In this document: positions 17,843 through 25,782 of the stretch, in pieces
How positions within the stretch are numbered: position 1 is the first letter of the stretch
How the letters are laid out: each line of letters starts with the position of its first letter
Notes under the pieces: model-generated
Seen by the model: the letters and a program-made list of their open reading frames with translations, nothing else
What the model was told of the DNA's origin: nothing
The model's database searches: none
NCBI RefSeq assembly: GCF_000224785.1
Contig: NZ_AGAV01000013.1
Location: 62,001-126,000, forward strand
DNA length: 64,000 bases
Source: Lentibacillus jeotgali
GTDB lineage: Bacteria > Bacillota > Bacilli > Bacillales > Amphibacillaceae
Reading direction: 5' to 3'
Position numbers and translations under genes: made by a program

Positions 17843-18008
17843 AGAAACAAGCAAAGAAGATGTATGGAATCATTAATGACAGGCGGCTTCTATGGAAGTG
17901 GATGCAATAGTGATCCAGCACTTCTAAAGAAAGCTGCTTTTTTAAATTCTGTTTGTCTGCTTTGTATTAACACGTTTTACGTGAAAGTTTTTAGGAGGAT
18001 TATTTACA

Positions 18009-18209
18009 ATGGAAAACGGCGTAGTTAAATGGTTTAATGCGGAAAAGGGCTATGGCTTCATTCAGGTGGAAGAAGGAAATGACGTATTTGTTCATTATTC
18101 CGCTATCCAGGAAGAAGGCTTCAAAACACTTGAAGAAGGTCAGAATGTAACATTTGATATTGTGGAAGGCGAGCGCGGCCCGCAAGCTGCAAATGTTGTA
18201 AAACAATAA
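18009..18209 (+). CDS. cspD: Cold-shock protein, CspA/CspD type
   Basis: A 66-residue single cold-shock domain, an RNA chaperone. RNP1 is KGYGFIQV and RNP2 is VFVHYSAI; it ends GPQAANVV as do B. subtilis CspB, C and D. The sequence is closest by eye to CspD ([17 protein letters not shown]), but paralogue choice is uncertain. RBS AGGAGG and ATG follow the 160-base leader. It is monocistronic with its own terminator. Confidence 0.95.
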   Translation: MENGVVKWFNAEKGYGFIQVEEGNDVFVHYSAIQEEGFKTLEEGQNVTFDIVEGERGPQAANVVKQ

Positions 18210-18229
18210 ACGATTTGAACCATATATAC

Positions 18230-18264
18230 AAAGCGGTAATCTGACAAAGGTTGCCGCTTTTTTA
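18230..18264 (+). terminator. Terminator of cspD
   Basis: AAAGCGG pairs with CCGCTTT and is followed by TTTTATTT. Confidence 0.85.
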
Positions 18265-18284
18265 TTTCGGAAAAAAATAACTGA

Positions 18285-18313
18285 TTGCCTTTCAGCACGC
18301 ATCGGCGTATAAT
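18285..18313 (+). promoter_or_regulatory. Promoter of the queuosine-precursor transporter
   Basis: TTGCCT at 18285-18290 and TATAAT at 18308-18313 with a 17-bp spacer. The transcript would start just before the riboswitch. Confidence 0.75.
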
Positions 18314-18321
18314 GGTTTTTG

Positions 18322-18364
18322 TTCCGCGGTTCGCAAACTCCCGCGTTATCAAAACTAAGGAGGA
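18322..18364 (+). promoter_or_regulatory. preQ1-I riboswitch
   Basis: The leader CCGCGGTTCGCAAACTCCCG then CGTTATCAAAACTAAGGAGG shows the class I preQ1 aptamer: a short CGCGG/CCGCG P1 helix, a C-rich loop (ACTCCC) with the ligand-contacting C, an A-rich tail (AAAACTA) and a 3' strand that includes the Shine-Dalgarno AAGGAGG. Ligand binding would hide that site, giving translational control of the YhhQ-type transporter starting at 18372. The short length and match with the gene's substrate pathway make this a firm call. Confidence 0.9.
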
Positions 18365-18371
18365 ATTCGAT

Positions 18372-19049
18372 ATGCCAAATGAAATCATTTGGATTATATT
18401 TGCACTTATTAACTTTTCACTGTTGTTAATTTTCTACCGGTTATTCGGGAAAATGGGACTGTTTGTCTGGGTTGGCATGGCCACTGTAGTTGCTAATATT
18501 CAAGTGCTGAAAACTGTTGAACTATTCGGGTTGACGGCAACACTGGGAAATATCCTTTATGGGACAGCCTTTCTAGCGACTGATATTATGAATGAAAAAT
18601 ACGGCAGGCAAGATGCCAAAAAGGCGGTTTGGCTCGGCTTTTCAACATTAATTACCATGATTATCATGATGCAAATTGCCCTGCAGTTTCAGCCGGGGCC
18701 TGATGATTTCGCACATGGAGCACTTGCAACACTATTTGAAGTCATTCCAAGGGTTGCTTTGGGCAGTTTAGTTGCATACATCGTCAGTCAATATTTTGAC
18801 GTCTGGATTTATAACAAAATTCGCAGCCTATTTCCATCAGATAAATTTTTATGGATCCGTAACAACGGCAGTACTGCTATCAGTCAGCTTCTGGATTCCG
18901 TTGTCTTTTGCTCGATTGCATTTTTGGGTGAATACCCTTTTTCTGTCTGGCTGGAAGTTCTTATGACAACGTATTTTATCAAATTTATCGTTGCACTTGT
19001 TGACACACCATTTATGTATATAGCCAAAAATATGAAAAACCAGGACTAG
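18372..19049 (+). CDS. Queuosine precursor transporter, YhhQ family
   Basis: A 225-residue membrane protein that imports preQ1/preQ0, precursors of the tRNA base queuosine. It has six or so hydrophobic segments and family signatures ATVVANIQVLKTVELFG, LYGTAFLATDIMNEKYG and the late SQLLDSVVFCSIAFLGEYP. The ATG at 18372 has AAGGAGG directly upstream; earlier in-frame ATGs lie in the riboswitch and are rejected. The preQ1 riboswitch in front supports the substrate. A terminator shared with the opposite gene follows. Confidence 0.95.
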   Translation: MPNEIIWIIFALINFSLLLIFYRLFGKMGLFVWVGMATVVANIQVLKTVELFGLTATLGNILYGTAFLATDIMNEKYGRQDAKKAVWLGFSTLITMIIMMQIALQFQPGPDDFAHGALATLFEVIPRVALGSLVAYIVSQYFDVWIYNKIRSLFPSDKFLWIRNNGSTAISQLLDSVVFCSIAFLGEYPFSVWLEVLMTTYFIKFIVALVDTPFMYIAKNMKNQD

Positions 19050-19076
19050 CTGTGCCAAGCTAACCCTGGTTTTTAT
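19036..19076. terminator. Bidirectional terminator after the transporter and YpbQ gene
   Basis: AAAACCAGG pairs with CCTGGTTTT; an inner TAGCT/AAGCT pair strengthens it. The stem overlaps the stop codon of the transporter gene, and the flanks are A-rich and T-rich. Confidence 0.75.
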
Positions 19077-19077
19077 T

Positions 19078-19587
19078 CTATGTCGCTTTTGTTAAGGCTT
19101 TTTCTTCGCGCGGTATTCTGATCCTTAGTAACAAAAGATGCAATAGCGGAAACAGAACTGCCGTCAACTGGGCGCCCACAAGCATCGGTATGACAAACAG
19201 TTCAACTGCTACAATGATATAATTCGGATGTTTGACATATTTGTATGGCCCTTTTTTTATTACGATGACGCCGGGCAGAACTATCACTTTTGTATTCCAA
19301 AATTTCCCGAGCGTATGAATGCACCATACCCGTCCTGCCTGCGCAGCCAAAAAAATAAGCAGCAGAAAATAGTTTACATCCGTCAATATATGTTTATTGA
19401 GTGAGGTCTCAGTCAAGATAGATATAAAAAAGCAGCAATGAAGAATGATAAACCATTTATAGTGTTTCTCCCCTTTTTCAATCCCCCCCATGCTCTTCAT
19501 CCACTTTTCGTTACTTTTGGCAATTGATAGTTCTGCTAGGCGCTGCATGATAATCGCCAGAATAAAAAACCACATCCAAGTCGTCAT
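19078..19587 (-). CDS. bpsB: BpsB/YpbQ isoprenylcysteine methyltransferase-like protein
   Basis: A 169-residue integral membrane methyltransferase of the ICMT family with about four to five hydrophobic segments. The C-terminal motif GPYKYVKHPNYIIVAVELF and the closing PREEKAL are the SAM-binding end of the family. In B. subtilis the matching gene ypbQ (bpsB) methylates alkylpyrones made by BpsA. Its ATG at 19587 overlaps the stop of the polyketide synthase gene (ATGA), so the frame upstream of it is not coding. Coupled translation supports joint function. Confidence 0.9.
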   Translation of the reverse strand: MTTWMWFFILAIIMQRLAELSIAKSNEKWMKSMGGIEKGEKHYKWFIILHCCFFISILTETSLNKHILTDVNYFLLLIFLAAQAGRVWCIHTLGKFWNTKVIVLPGVIVIKKGPYKYVKHPNYIIVAVELFVIPMLVGAQLTAVLFPLLHLLLLRIRIPREEKALTKAT

Positions 19588-20666
19588 GATTCGTGCCACT
19601 CCAATAACAGTAATTCTGAACTGAATCCTGGACCCAAAGCTGAAAGAACACTTTTCGAACCAGGAGCTATTCCTTCCTGCATCCATTCGTTCAATACGTA
19701 CAAAATCGTAGCCGAAGACATATTGCCATGATCCCGCAGTACGTTGCAGGAATGTTTTATTTTTTCCTGCGGGATCTGTAAAATTTCCGTCATCGCTTCA
19801 AGTACTTTCCTGCCTCCGGGATGGGCGATGTAAGAATGAACATGATCTATATTGACGTTATTTAAAAATAGACTGATATGCTTACTCCAAAAAGAGCGTA
19901 CAAGTGCTGGTATGCTTTTGGAAAATACCACTTCCAGCCCCCTGTTTGTAATGTCCCACCCCATCACAGAATGACTGTTTTTCTTGGTAGCGGAACTGGT
20001 TTCGATGATCCGAGGCTTGGATTGTTTGCTGTATGGCAGATACGGTGATTTATTGCCCATTACAAGTGCTGCCCCTGCTCCATCTCCGAATAGCGCCGTG
20101 CCAACAATATTACTCTTATTATAGTCATCTTTTTGGAACGTCAGACTGCACAGTTCACAGCAAACTAAGAGCACATTCTTTTCCGGATGTGCTCTGATCC
20201 AATCAAATGCACGTGACAGACCGATTGCTCCGCCTGCACAACCGAGCCCCCACAGTGGCATGCGAGATGTATCCTCCCGGAATGGACGTTTAGCCATCAT
20301 GTATGTATCAAGTGATGGTGTAGCAATGCCTGTGCTCGACACAAAAATAATCATATCAACCGCTTCAAACGGAATAGGTTCTTTGAGGAATTTCCTATTT
20401 GATAGGCAGCTATCGACTGCCTCCAAGGAATGTTTAATGGCCAATTCATGATATAAGCTATTTTTTTCCTGAAAAGTGTGGGCTTCTTTAAACCACTTTG
20501 TTTCAACTGCAAATTGCCTTTTGTCAATCTGAGCATGATCGAATACCGGCTGGAGCCGCTGGATTAATTTTGAATCATGCTGCTTGAATATTTCTCTGAC
20601 CAGTGATTTTACTTCCGGTTGAGTTCTTTCATTTGGCGGAATTCCCGTACCTATTGAAGCGATCAA
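19584..20666 (-). CDS. bpsA: Type III polyketide synthase BpsA
   Basis: A 360-residue chalcone-synthase-fold enzyme that extends fatty acyl-CoA with malonyl-CoA to triketide pyrones in Bacillus. The catalytic Cys is in LWGLGCAGGAIGLSRA, the His in YIAHPGGRKVLEA and the Asn in RDHGNMSSATILYVL, giving the complete triad. The start is a TTG with GGAGGAG eleven bases before it. bpsB follows with a 4-base overlap. Pyrone lipids may function in membranes or spores, but that is not settled. Confidence 0.96.
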   Translation of the reverse strand: MIASIGTGIPPNERTQPEVKSLVREIFKQHDSKLIQRLQPVFDHAQIDKRQFAVETKWFKEAHTFQEKNSLYHELAIKHSLEAVDSCLSNRKFLKEPIPFEAVDMIIFVSSTGIATPSLDTYMMAKRPFREDTSRMPLWGLGCAGGAIGLSRAFDWIRAHPEKNVLLVCCELCSLTFQKDDYNKSNIVGTALFGDGAGAALVMGNKSPYLPYSKQSKPRIIETSSATKKNSHSVMGWDITNRGLEVVFSKSIPALVRSFWSKHISLFLNNVNIDHVHSYIAHPGGRKVLEAMTEILQIPQEKIKHSCNVLRDHGNMSSATILYVLNEWMQEGIAPGSKSVLSALGPGFSSELLLLEWHES

Positions 20667-20850
20667 TCGTTACTCTCCTCCTATATCTTTCCGTTTTTTT
20701 TAGTTTGGCTATTACCGGCTAAAATATAACATGATTTCACAGTCTTACCGACATTTTTTAAATTCACTTTTCCCGAAGAAGTTGCTGTGTCTGCACCCGA
20801 ATTGATTCAAAAACTTGGTTTACCGTCAGGCTAGCTTTAGATACCAAATA
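20667..20850. other. Intergenic region upstream of bpsA
   Basis: Contains TATATT about 60 bp before bpsA as a candidate -10 box with no convincing -35 box. Nothing else recognisable is seen before the terminator at 20851. Confidence 0.4.
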
Positions 20851-20879
20851 AAAAACCAGGGTGGCAAACCCTGGTTTGT
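20851..20879 (-). terminator. Terminator downstream of ypsC
   Basis: Minus-strand stem ACCAGGGT/ACCCTGGT with a five-base loop and a long T-run (TTTTTTATTT). It lies about 120 bp after the ypsC stop. Confidence 0.85.
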
Positions 20880-20945
20880 ATTCTGAAGTATGTTTCCCGC
20901 ATATAACTCGCAGCCATTCATGAAGCAAAATTCATACAATCGATT

Positions 20946-21003
20946 CTGTTCAACTAGCATTCAGTGGGAAAAAACGCCCCCCATAGAATGAGGTTTCACT
21001 TTA
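20946..21003 (-). repeat. Intergenic hairpin repeat, copy B
   Basis: About 58 bp starting at the ypsC stop codon. On the minus strand it begins TAAAGTGAAACCTCATTC and ends CACTGAATGCTAGTTGAAC, with CATTC/GAATG arms. It aligns along its whole length with the element after cdd at 23216. Confidence 0.7.
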
Positions 21004-22131
21004 CCCTTTGTTTCCGAAATACTGATAGTAATTGGTTTGAATGAACCCATTGAAAAGTTTTCGTTTCTTGGTGGCTGTTTTTCCATACTTTTGCTCAAAT
21101 TGTTCAAACGCCGTTAATATATAGACACTCCAGGAAGGGTGGTCTTTCATGATGTTTCCCAGATCGTGATATATCTTTGCTGCATCGTCCTGATCCCCGA
21201 TGCGTTGTCCATAAGGCGGGTTACCGATTAAATAGCCATTGTCTTCTCGGATAAACAAATCGTTTACTTGCATTTGCTTCCACGATATAAGATCACCCAG
21301 TCCTGCTTCAATGGCGTTATCCGTTGAAATCTCGATCATTTTATGGTCAATATCTGATCCGGTTATATCAAGCTCCTGATCATAGTCCGCTTCCTCCTCC
21401 GCTTCTTCAAACGCCTGTTCCCAGTACCGGCTTTCAATCCAACCCCAGTTTTCAGAGGCAAACTCACGATTGAAGCCTGGAGCGATATTCTGACCGATTA
21501 ACGCTGCCTCAATCGGAATTGTCCCGGATCCGCAGAAAGGGTCTACTAACGGGTAATCAGGTTTCCAATTAGTCAACAGGATCAGTGCTGCAGCCATTGT
21601 CTCTTTTAGTGGTGCATCTCCTTGCCCTACACGATAACCGCGTTTATGTAATCCTGAGCCGGATGTATCAATCGTTAATGTAGCCTGATCTTTATGAATA
21701 GCAGCTTCAATTTTATACAGTGCATCCGTTTCAGGCATTTTTCCTGCAACCCCGTATTTTAACTTTAAGCGCTCGGCAATTGCCTTTTTCACTATGGCCT
21801 GACAATCGGGAACGCTATGCAGGACAGATTTAACGGACTTTCCCGACACAGGGAATTTTCCCTCTTCTGTAATAACGTCTTCCCATGGCAGCGCTTTGGT
21901 TGCTTCAAATAATTCATCGAAAGTAACGGCTTTGAATTGCCCAACCTGTAATTTGACACGATCAGCGGTTCGCAGCCACAAGTTACAGCGCGGGATAGCC
22001 GAGACAGGTGCATCAAAAACAACTTTTCCATTTTCGACATCTACCTCATAACCAAGTTGTCTCACTTCCTTGGCTACAATTGATTCCAGTCCCATTGCAG
22101 CTGTTGCAATTAATGTAACATTATTGGTCAT
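21001..22131 (-). CDS. ypsC: rRNA (guanine-N2) methyltransferase-like protein YpsC
   Basis: A 376-residue THUMP-domain RNA methyltransferase. The THUMP domain is in residues about 45-155. The Rossmann SAM domain has LVDPFCGSGTIPIEAALI and the catalytic NPPYGQRIG motif, marking base-amino methylation as in RlmL/RlmCD-type enzymes. The B. subtilis counterpart YpsC also sits next to rnpB and gpsB, as here. The exact rRNA site is not certain. RBS AAAGGAAATAC is close to ATG. Confidence 0.93.
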   Translation of the reverse strand: MTNNVTLIATAAMGLESIVAKEVRQLGYEVDVENGKVVFDAPVSAIPRCNLWLRTADRVKLQVGQFKAVTFDELFEATKALPWEDVITEEGKFPVSGKSVKSVLHSVPDCQAIVKKAIAERLKLKYGVAGKMPETDALYKIEAAIHKDQATLTIDTSGSGLHKRGYRVGQGDAPLKETMAAALILLTNWKPDYPLVDPFCGSGTIPIEAALIGQNIAPGFNREFASENWGWIESRYWEQAFEEAEEEADYDQELDITGSDIDHKMIEISTDNAIEAGLGDLISWKQMQVNDLFIREDNGYLIGNPPYGQRIGDQDDAAKIYHDLGNIMKDHPSWSVYILTAFEQFEQKYGKTATKKRKLFNGFIQTNYYQYFGNKG

Positions 22132-22192
22132 ATGTATTTCCTTTCATTTCCGAATTACATCAGTACTAGTTTATCACATCGTTTATATAAAT

Positions 22193-22224
22193 TAAAAAAC
22201 CTTTCTGACAGCATCAGAAAGGTT
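22193..22224 (-). terminator. Terminator of RNase P RNA
   Basis: Minus-strand 11-bp stem AACCTTTCTGA/TCAGAAAGGTT followed by TTTTAATTT, about 20 bases after the RNA's 3' end. Confidence 0.85.
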
Positions 22225-22242
22225 CACGTAAAAAATTGTAAG

Positions 22243-22650
22243 ACCATTGAATACTTGGTAAGCCATGTTCTGTTCCGTTGTACTTATGCGGTGGTCAGCC
22301 TTGTACATCGGTCGTAATCATCTATCTACGAACATTTTTCGTAAATGCCCGTCCCTTTTTTGGTTCATTTTCCTAATCAAGGGTGCCCCTACCTATTTTT
22401 GGGTTGCTCACTCGTGGGGTTTACCGCGTTCCATTCGGACTGTTTCCAATCCGACTGCGTCACTGTGGCACTTTCAAGTGTACTGGTCCATATCTTATGA
22501 GTTAGGATGTTCCACTGCCGTTAACGTTAGCCGCTACCTTGACTTATGATTTCGTCAAGCACGATCACTACAGGCATCGCAGCCTGTGTGAGCATGGACT
22601 TTCCTCTGCATATAAAACATATACAGCGATTACGTGCGTATTCAACCATT
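22243..22650 (-). ncRNA. rnpB: RNase P RNA, Bacillus (type B) form
   Basis: The catalytic RNA of tRNA 5' processing, about 405 bases. Conserved core parts are plain on the minus strand: GTAATCGCTG and AGAGGAAAGTCCATGCTC near the 5' end, TTGAAAGTGCCACAGTGACG in the middle, GGAACGCGGTAAACCCC, and AGATAGATGATTACGACC toward the 3' end, closing with ACATGGCTTAC. TTGAATAC at 22645-22638 pairs with GTATTCAA at 22254-22247 as helix P1 and sets the ends. The gpsB-rnpB-ypsC order is that of B. subtilis. Confidence 0.97.
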
Positions 22651-22662
22651 TGGCCAAACATA

Positions 22663-22691
22663 ATTATACCATATTTTCAGAGACTTGTTCA
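22663..22691 (-). promoter_or_regulatory. Promoter of rnpB
   Basis: Minus-strand TGAACA (22691-22686) and TATAAT (22668-22663) with a 17-bp spacer, followed by the start of the RNA about 10 bases on. Confidence 0.8.
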
Positions 22692-22707
22692 CTGGTAATT
22701 TAAAACA

Positions 22708-23010
22708 TTACTCAGAATCAGCATATTTATTGCCGAAGACAGCTTTTTCAAGATTGGATACGCGCTTTAAAATATCGTAATTCACCTGATGGTTTGGCGC
22801 TGTTTGACGGCTTCTTGTCTGATCCGATTGCTTTTTTAGCCGTTCATTTTCTTGTCTGAGTTTATCAATTTCCTGTTGCAACGCTTCGTAATCCTGAATG
22901 ATTACATCAAGATACTCGTCAACTTCTTCTTGATTATAACCCCGCATACCTGTTTTAAATTCTTTCTCAAGTATGTCTTTTCCTGTAAGTTGAATCCGGT
23001 TTGTATTCAT
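22708..23010 (-). CDS. gpsB: Cell division protein GpsB
   Basis: A 100-residue DivIVA-like regulator that shuttles cell-wall synthases between septum and side wall and binds PBP1 in B. subtilis. The N-terminal membrane/lipid-binding part is [19 protein letters not shown], followed by a coiled coil to about residue 65 ([20 protein letters not shown]) and the C-terminal trimer helix [13 protein letters not shown]. PonA, its known partner class, is encoded at 26392. The gene is just upstream of rnpB. Confidence 0.96.
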   Translation of the reverse strand: MNTNRIQLTGKDILEKEFKTGMRGYNQEEVDEYLDVIIQDYEALQQEIDKLRQENERLKKQSDQTRSRQTAPNHQVNYDILKRVSNLEKAVFGNKYADSE

Positions 23011-23215
23011 CTTCAGTCACCTCGAATTTTTCTTTGCTTAGTCGTTTCAAAACGAAGAAAAAAGCATGTCTATTTACATATGTATTGTTTTCCTTTTTCT
23101 ATATGTACCATTTTCTCTTATTTCTAGTATAACATGATTCCAAACAGTTGTCTTATTGGATTTACTTAAGGAAGGAAAAGCAGGGTCTGACTCCAGTGAC
23201 ATGCCAACTTGACTC

Positions 23216-23273
23216 GGTTCAACTAACAATCAGCGGGGTTAAACCGTCTCCCGCTGATTGAAGTTTCGCTTTA
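23216..23273 (-). repeat. Intergenic hairpin repeat, copy C
   Basis: About 58 bp directly after the cdd stop. The minus strand has CAATCAGCGGG pairing perfectly with CCCGCTGATTG, flanked by TAAAGCGAAACTT on one side and TTAGTTGAACC on the other. It is the most regular copy of a family also seen at 20946 and, in half, at 17716. Confidence 0.72.
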
Positions 23274-23678
23274 TCAGCCTCTCTCACCCATATCTTCTGA
23301 TTGAAAGGAAAATGGCAGTAGTTCGTTCATTGTTAAGGTTTTGGTTTGCTCATGGGTATTGGATAGATGAATTTTCATACTGCTGTCAAAAAACTCACTC
23401 ATAACCTGTCGGCAGGAACCGCATGGTGGAACGGGCCGCTCAGTATCAGCCGCAACTGTCATCTCAGAAAAATCGTAAACACCGTCGGCAACGGCTTTAA
23501 AAATTGCCACCCGTTCTGCACAGCAGCTTACCGGATAGGCAGCATTTTCGATATTGCATCCTGTATAAATTTTTCCCGAACGACTCAATAATGCTGCACC
23601 GACAGGGAACTTGGAATATGGAACGTAAGCCTTGTTTTTTATTGCAATTGCTTCTTTAAGCAATTCCTGATTGCTCAT
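23274..23678 (-). CDS. cdd: Cytidine deaminase
   Basis: Zinc enzyme converting cytidine and deoxycytidine to the uridine forms in pyrimidine salvage. The 134-residue protein has the substrate part YVPYSKFPVGAALL, the zinc motif CCAERVAIFKA and PPCGSCRQVMSEF with the second and third cysteine ligands. RBS GGGGG-type sequence is before the ATG. It is a single gene followed by repeat copy C in place of a normal terminator. Confidence 0.96.
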   Translation of the reverse strand: MSNQELLKEAIAIKNKAYVPYSKFPVGAALLSRSGKIYTGCNIENAAYPVSCCAERVAIFKAVADGVYDFSEMTVAADTERPVPPCGSCRQVMSEFFDSSMKIHLSNTHEQTKTLTMNELLPFSFQSEDMGERG

Positions 23679-23744
23679 ACTTTTCCCCCTCTAACCAAAA
23701 TGGAAGGTTATTGTAATCGATATCACCATCATTTGTAAAGCGTT

Positions 23745-24101
23745 TTATTCGTCATAAAGCTCAATTAACAACTGATCGAAAATAAAAAGTATCGAATGAT
23801 TTAACTCCATATAACGTTTCCGCTTTACATCAACATAATAGCTATTCAGCAAAAGCAGTTCCATATTTTCCCGTGTTGAGGTAATTTGCTGCGGATGAAG
23901 ATTGACTTTTCGCTCTTTGACAAGTTTAAGCACCTTCTCCTCCCACTCGGCCAGTATCTCATAGACTGGTTCTGTACGCTCCTTAACCATCAGAAAAAAC
24001 TGCTTATCTTTTTTACTTTCGGGGGGGTTATTTTCTTCATATATATGCTTTAATCGTTCAAGATGCTCCTTGAGCTGTTCGGTTTCCTGCATTAAATTCA
24101 T
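23745..24101 (-). CDS. yppE: YppE family protein (DUF1798)
   Basis: A 118-residue soluble helical-bundle protein of unknown function. It has the DUF1798 pattern: N-terminal helix LMQETEQLKEHLERLKHIYE, then KDKQFFLMVKERTEPVYEIL, and the last helix with YMELNHSILFIFDQLL. The position between cdd and the sspM-yppC-recU group matches yppE in B. subtilis. Confidence 0.85.
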   Translation of the reverse strand: MNLMQETEQLKEHLERLKHIYEENNPPESKKDKQFFLMVKERTEPVYEILAEWEEKVLKLVKERKVNLHPQQITSTRENMELLLLNSYYVDVKRKRYMELNHSILFIFDQLLIELYDE

Positions 24102-24173
24102 AAAATATCATGACCTTTGCAACATTTTAACTGACAGAGTCATTTTATCATCCGGCCAATTAAAAAGCATCCT

Positions 24174-24455
24174 TTATGACAGTCTTTTTTCTAATTCTTC
24201 AGGAACGAAGCGACTGGGAGAAACCTTTTTTCGGTCGATTCGCTGCTTTTGTTCCAGTTTGTTTATTGTGTAAGTTGTGCGATAAAGTTCCTGTTGCCGC
24301 TTTTGGAATTCTTCCTGGATGCTGTTGTCAACTGCCATGGTGATTTTTTGATCGAGCAGACGGAGTCGGTCAGTCATATCTGACAATGCATCATTGAAAT
24401 CCCGTGTGCTGTTTCTTTTCACTTTTGAACTGGCTGCCTTGATTTTTGCCATCAT
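24174..24455 (-). CDS. Unknown coiled-coil protein at the yppD position
   Basis: A 93-residue basic protein that is nearly all helical, with a likely coiled coil from MTDRLRLLDQKITMAV through QQELYRTTYTINKLEQKQRI. No membrane segment or catalytic motif is seen. I place the start at the ATGATG after GAGGGTGAGC. In B. subtilis yppD occupies this position between yppE and sspM, so it may be its counterpart, but I could not confirm sequence similarity. Confidence 0.65.
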   Translation of the reverse strand: MMAKIKAASSKVKRNSTRDFNDALSDMTDRLRLLDQKITMAVDNSIQEEFQKRQQELYRTTYTINKLEQKQRIDRKKVSPSRFVPEELEKRLS

Positions 24456-24602
24456 GCTCACCCTCATATTAGTATTTGTTAATCACTACTTCTCGAAAAA
24501 TCGTTCCTTACCTTCCCTATCGACAAAACTAGAAGAATAATGGCAAAACAAGAGTATATTCGCTTCAGTTCAGACAAACTAATTGCAAAGGAGGTAGAAG
24601 TC

Positions 24603-24707
24603 ATGTCTAAGAAACCATCTCAGCATAAAACTGAAGAGCATCACCAGAAAAAAGAAAGTAAAAGCCAAAACAAAAAATTAGACGGCCCGAACCGTCCGTC
24701 AACTTAA
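24603..24707 (+). CDS. sspM: Small acid-soluble spore protein M
   Basis: A 34-codon gene with start MSKKPSQHKTEEHHQKKE and end KKLDGPNRPST. The ending GPNRPST and the 34-residue length are those of the minor spore protein SspM of B. subtilis, and the location just before yppC-recU also matches. A strong AAAGGAGG site precedes the ATG. AGAATA at about 24533 and TATATT about 15 bp on could be a weak sigma-G type promoter, but this is not firm. The product should accumulate in the forespore. Confidence 0.88.
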   Translation: MSKKPSQHKTEEHHQKKESKSQNKKLDGPNRPST

Positions 24708-24715
24708 AATTGCGC

Positions 24716-24750
24716 AAAAAAGGATTTGTTCTTATGGCAAATCCTTTTTT
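24716..24750. terminator. Bidirectional terminator between sspM and yppC
   Basis: AAAAAAGGATTTG pairs with CAAATCCTTTTTT around a nine-base loop and ends both converging genes; it touches the yppC stop. Confidence 0.88.
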
Positions 24751-25702
24751 ACGTGAATATACTTTTTAACTGATAATAGGCATAGAGCATTTTGCGTCTG
24801 TTATAAAATGTATTTTTGATGTCTGGATCCGGTTTTTGAAAAATGTTCTCCATCCATTTTCGTTTTACCCCCCTTCTTTTATACCAATCATTCCGAATGG
24901 TATCTTGATGGGTTATGATCGGATAAATGGTACGCAACCACGGGGCCTTGTCTGTTTGTAAACCGAGAAAACGTTCATAATCATAACGAGAGCCCGTGTG
25001 CTCAACTGTACGCACAAATTTATACATGTCGTCGTAAACGGCGGGATGAAAAAGAATGGATGCAATTCTTTTCCCAAGCGCAATTCGTTTACTGACATTC
25101 GTAAAATCATGGACGAAAGCCCCATACAGTGTCAATGATCTGGTTGGTATAATAATGGCATTCAGCAGCAGCATGTCCTGTAACAAGTATGGCGGGCGCA
25201 GAAATACCCGGTGCTTAAAGTAATCTTGCTTAATGACAGGATGGTGGATAACATTTTGTTCGTTGATAATCAGCGAAATCATAAGGCGCTCTTTGTCCTG
25301 ATGCCTCCAAAAGTATGCCCATTCTTTCTGCATGAACCGGGATACATAAAAATGAGACAATAAGTGAAACATTGGCTTGTTTAAATAAGTCGAAAGCTTA
25401 TAAGTCAAAAGCTGCGGATAGGCATCGGAAAATATAAGCCAGTTGGCACGCTCGTATGTCATAAACAGACGCTTTCGCTGAGTATTTGACAGTATTTTCC
25501 GGAAAGGCGGCAAGGCTAAATCGGTCATATTCCACCCTGCGTTCCGTGATACAACGCCGGCAACCAATGCCCATTTTATTTCGGGAAAGGCTTCATAAAA
25601 GTTGTGATAGGCTTTTGTCCGTGAAACGTTATCAAAATTGTGCTGTTTTGTTTCAGATATAATATAATGAATATAGTTGTTTTTTCCCTGCGCGACATCC
25701 AT
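24749..25702 (-). CDS. yppC: YppC, DUF2515 family
   Basis: A 317-residue protein of unknown function, rich in Tyr, Arg and hydrophobic residues. The N-terminal part NVSRTKAYHNFYEAFPEIKW and ALVAGVVSRNAGWNMTDL match the DUF2515 family, which in B. subtilis is yppC next to recU and ponA as here. No signal peptide or clear membrane segment is present. It is divergent from recU, with 80 bp between them for both promoters. Confidence 0.85.
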   Translation of the reverse strand: MDVAQGKNNYIHYIISETKQHNFDNVSRTKAYHNFYEAFPEIKWALVAGVVSRNAGWNMTDLALPPFRKILSNTQRKRLFMTYERANWLIFSDAYPQLLTYKLSTYLNKPMFHLLSHFYVSRFMQKEWAYFWRHQDKERLMISLIINEQNVIHHPVIKQDYFKHRVFLRPPYLLQDMLLLNAIIIPTRSLTLYGAFVHDFTNVSKRIALGKRIASILFHPAVYDDMYKFVRTVEHTGSRYDYERFLGLQTDKAPWLRTIYPIITHQDTIRNDWYKRRGVKRKWMENIFQKPDPDIKNTFYNRRKMLYAYYQLKSIFT

Positions 25703-25782
25703 ATGATGACCTCATTATATAGGTTATATAGTCAATTTCTGTATTTTTTGGTATGATACTGTAATAAACCGGGAGGAGAAGA

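Noticed and set aside
18285-18371. Longer N-terminus of the queuosine-precursor transporter
   Set aside because: It would run through the promoter -10 box and the preQ1 riboswitch; the ATG at 18372 has a perfect site.
19587-19686. N-terminal extension of BpsB
   Set aside because: It lies in the bpsA coding region in another frame; the ATG overlapping the bpsA stop is the natural start.
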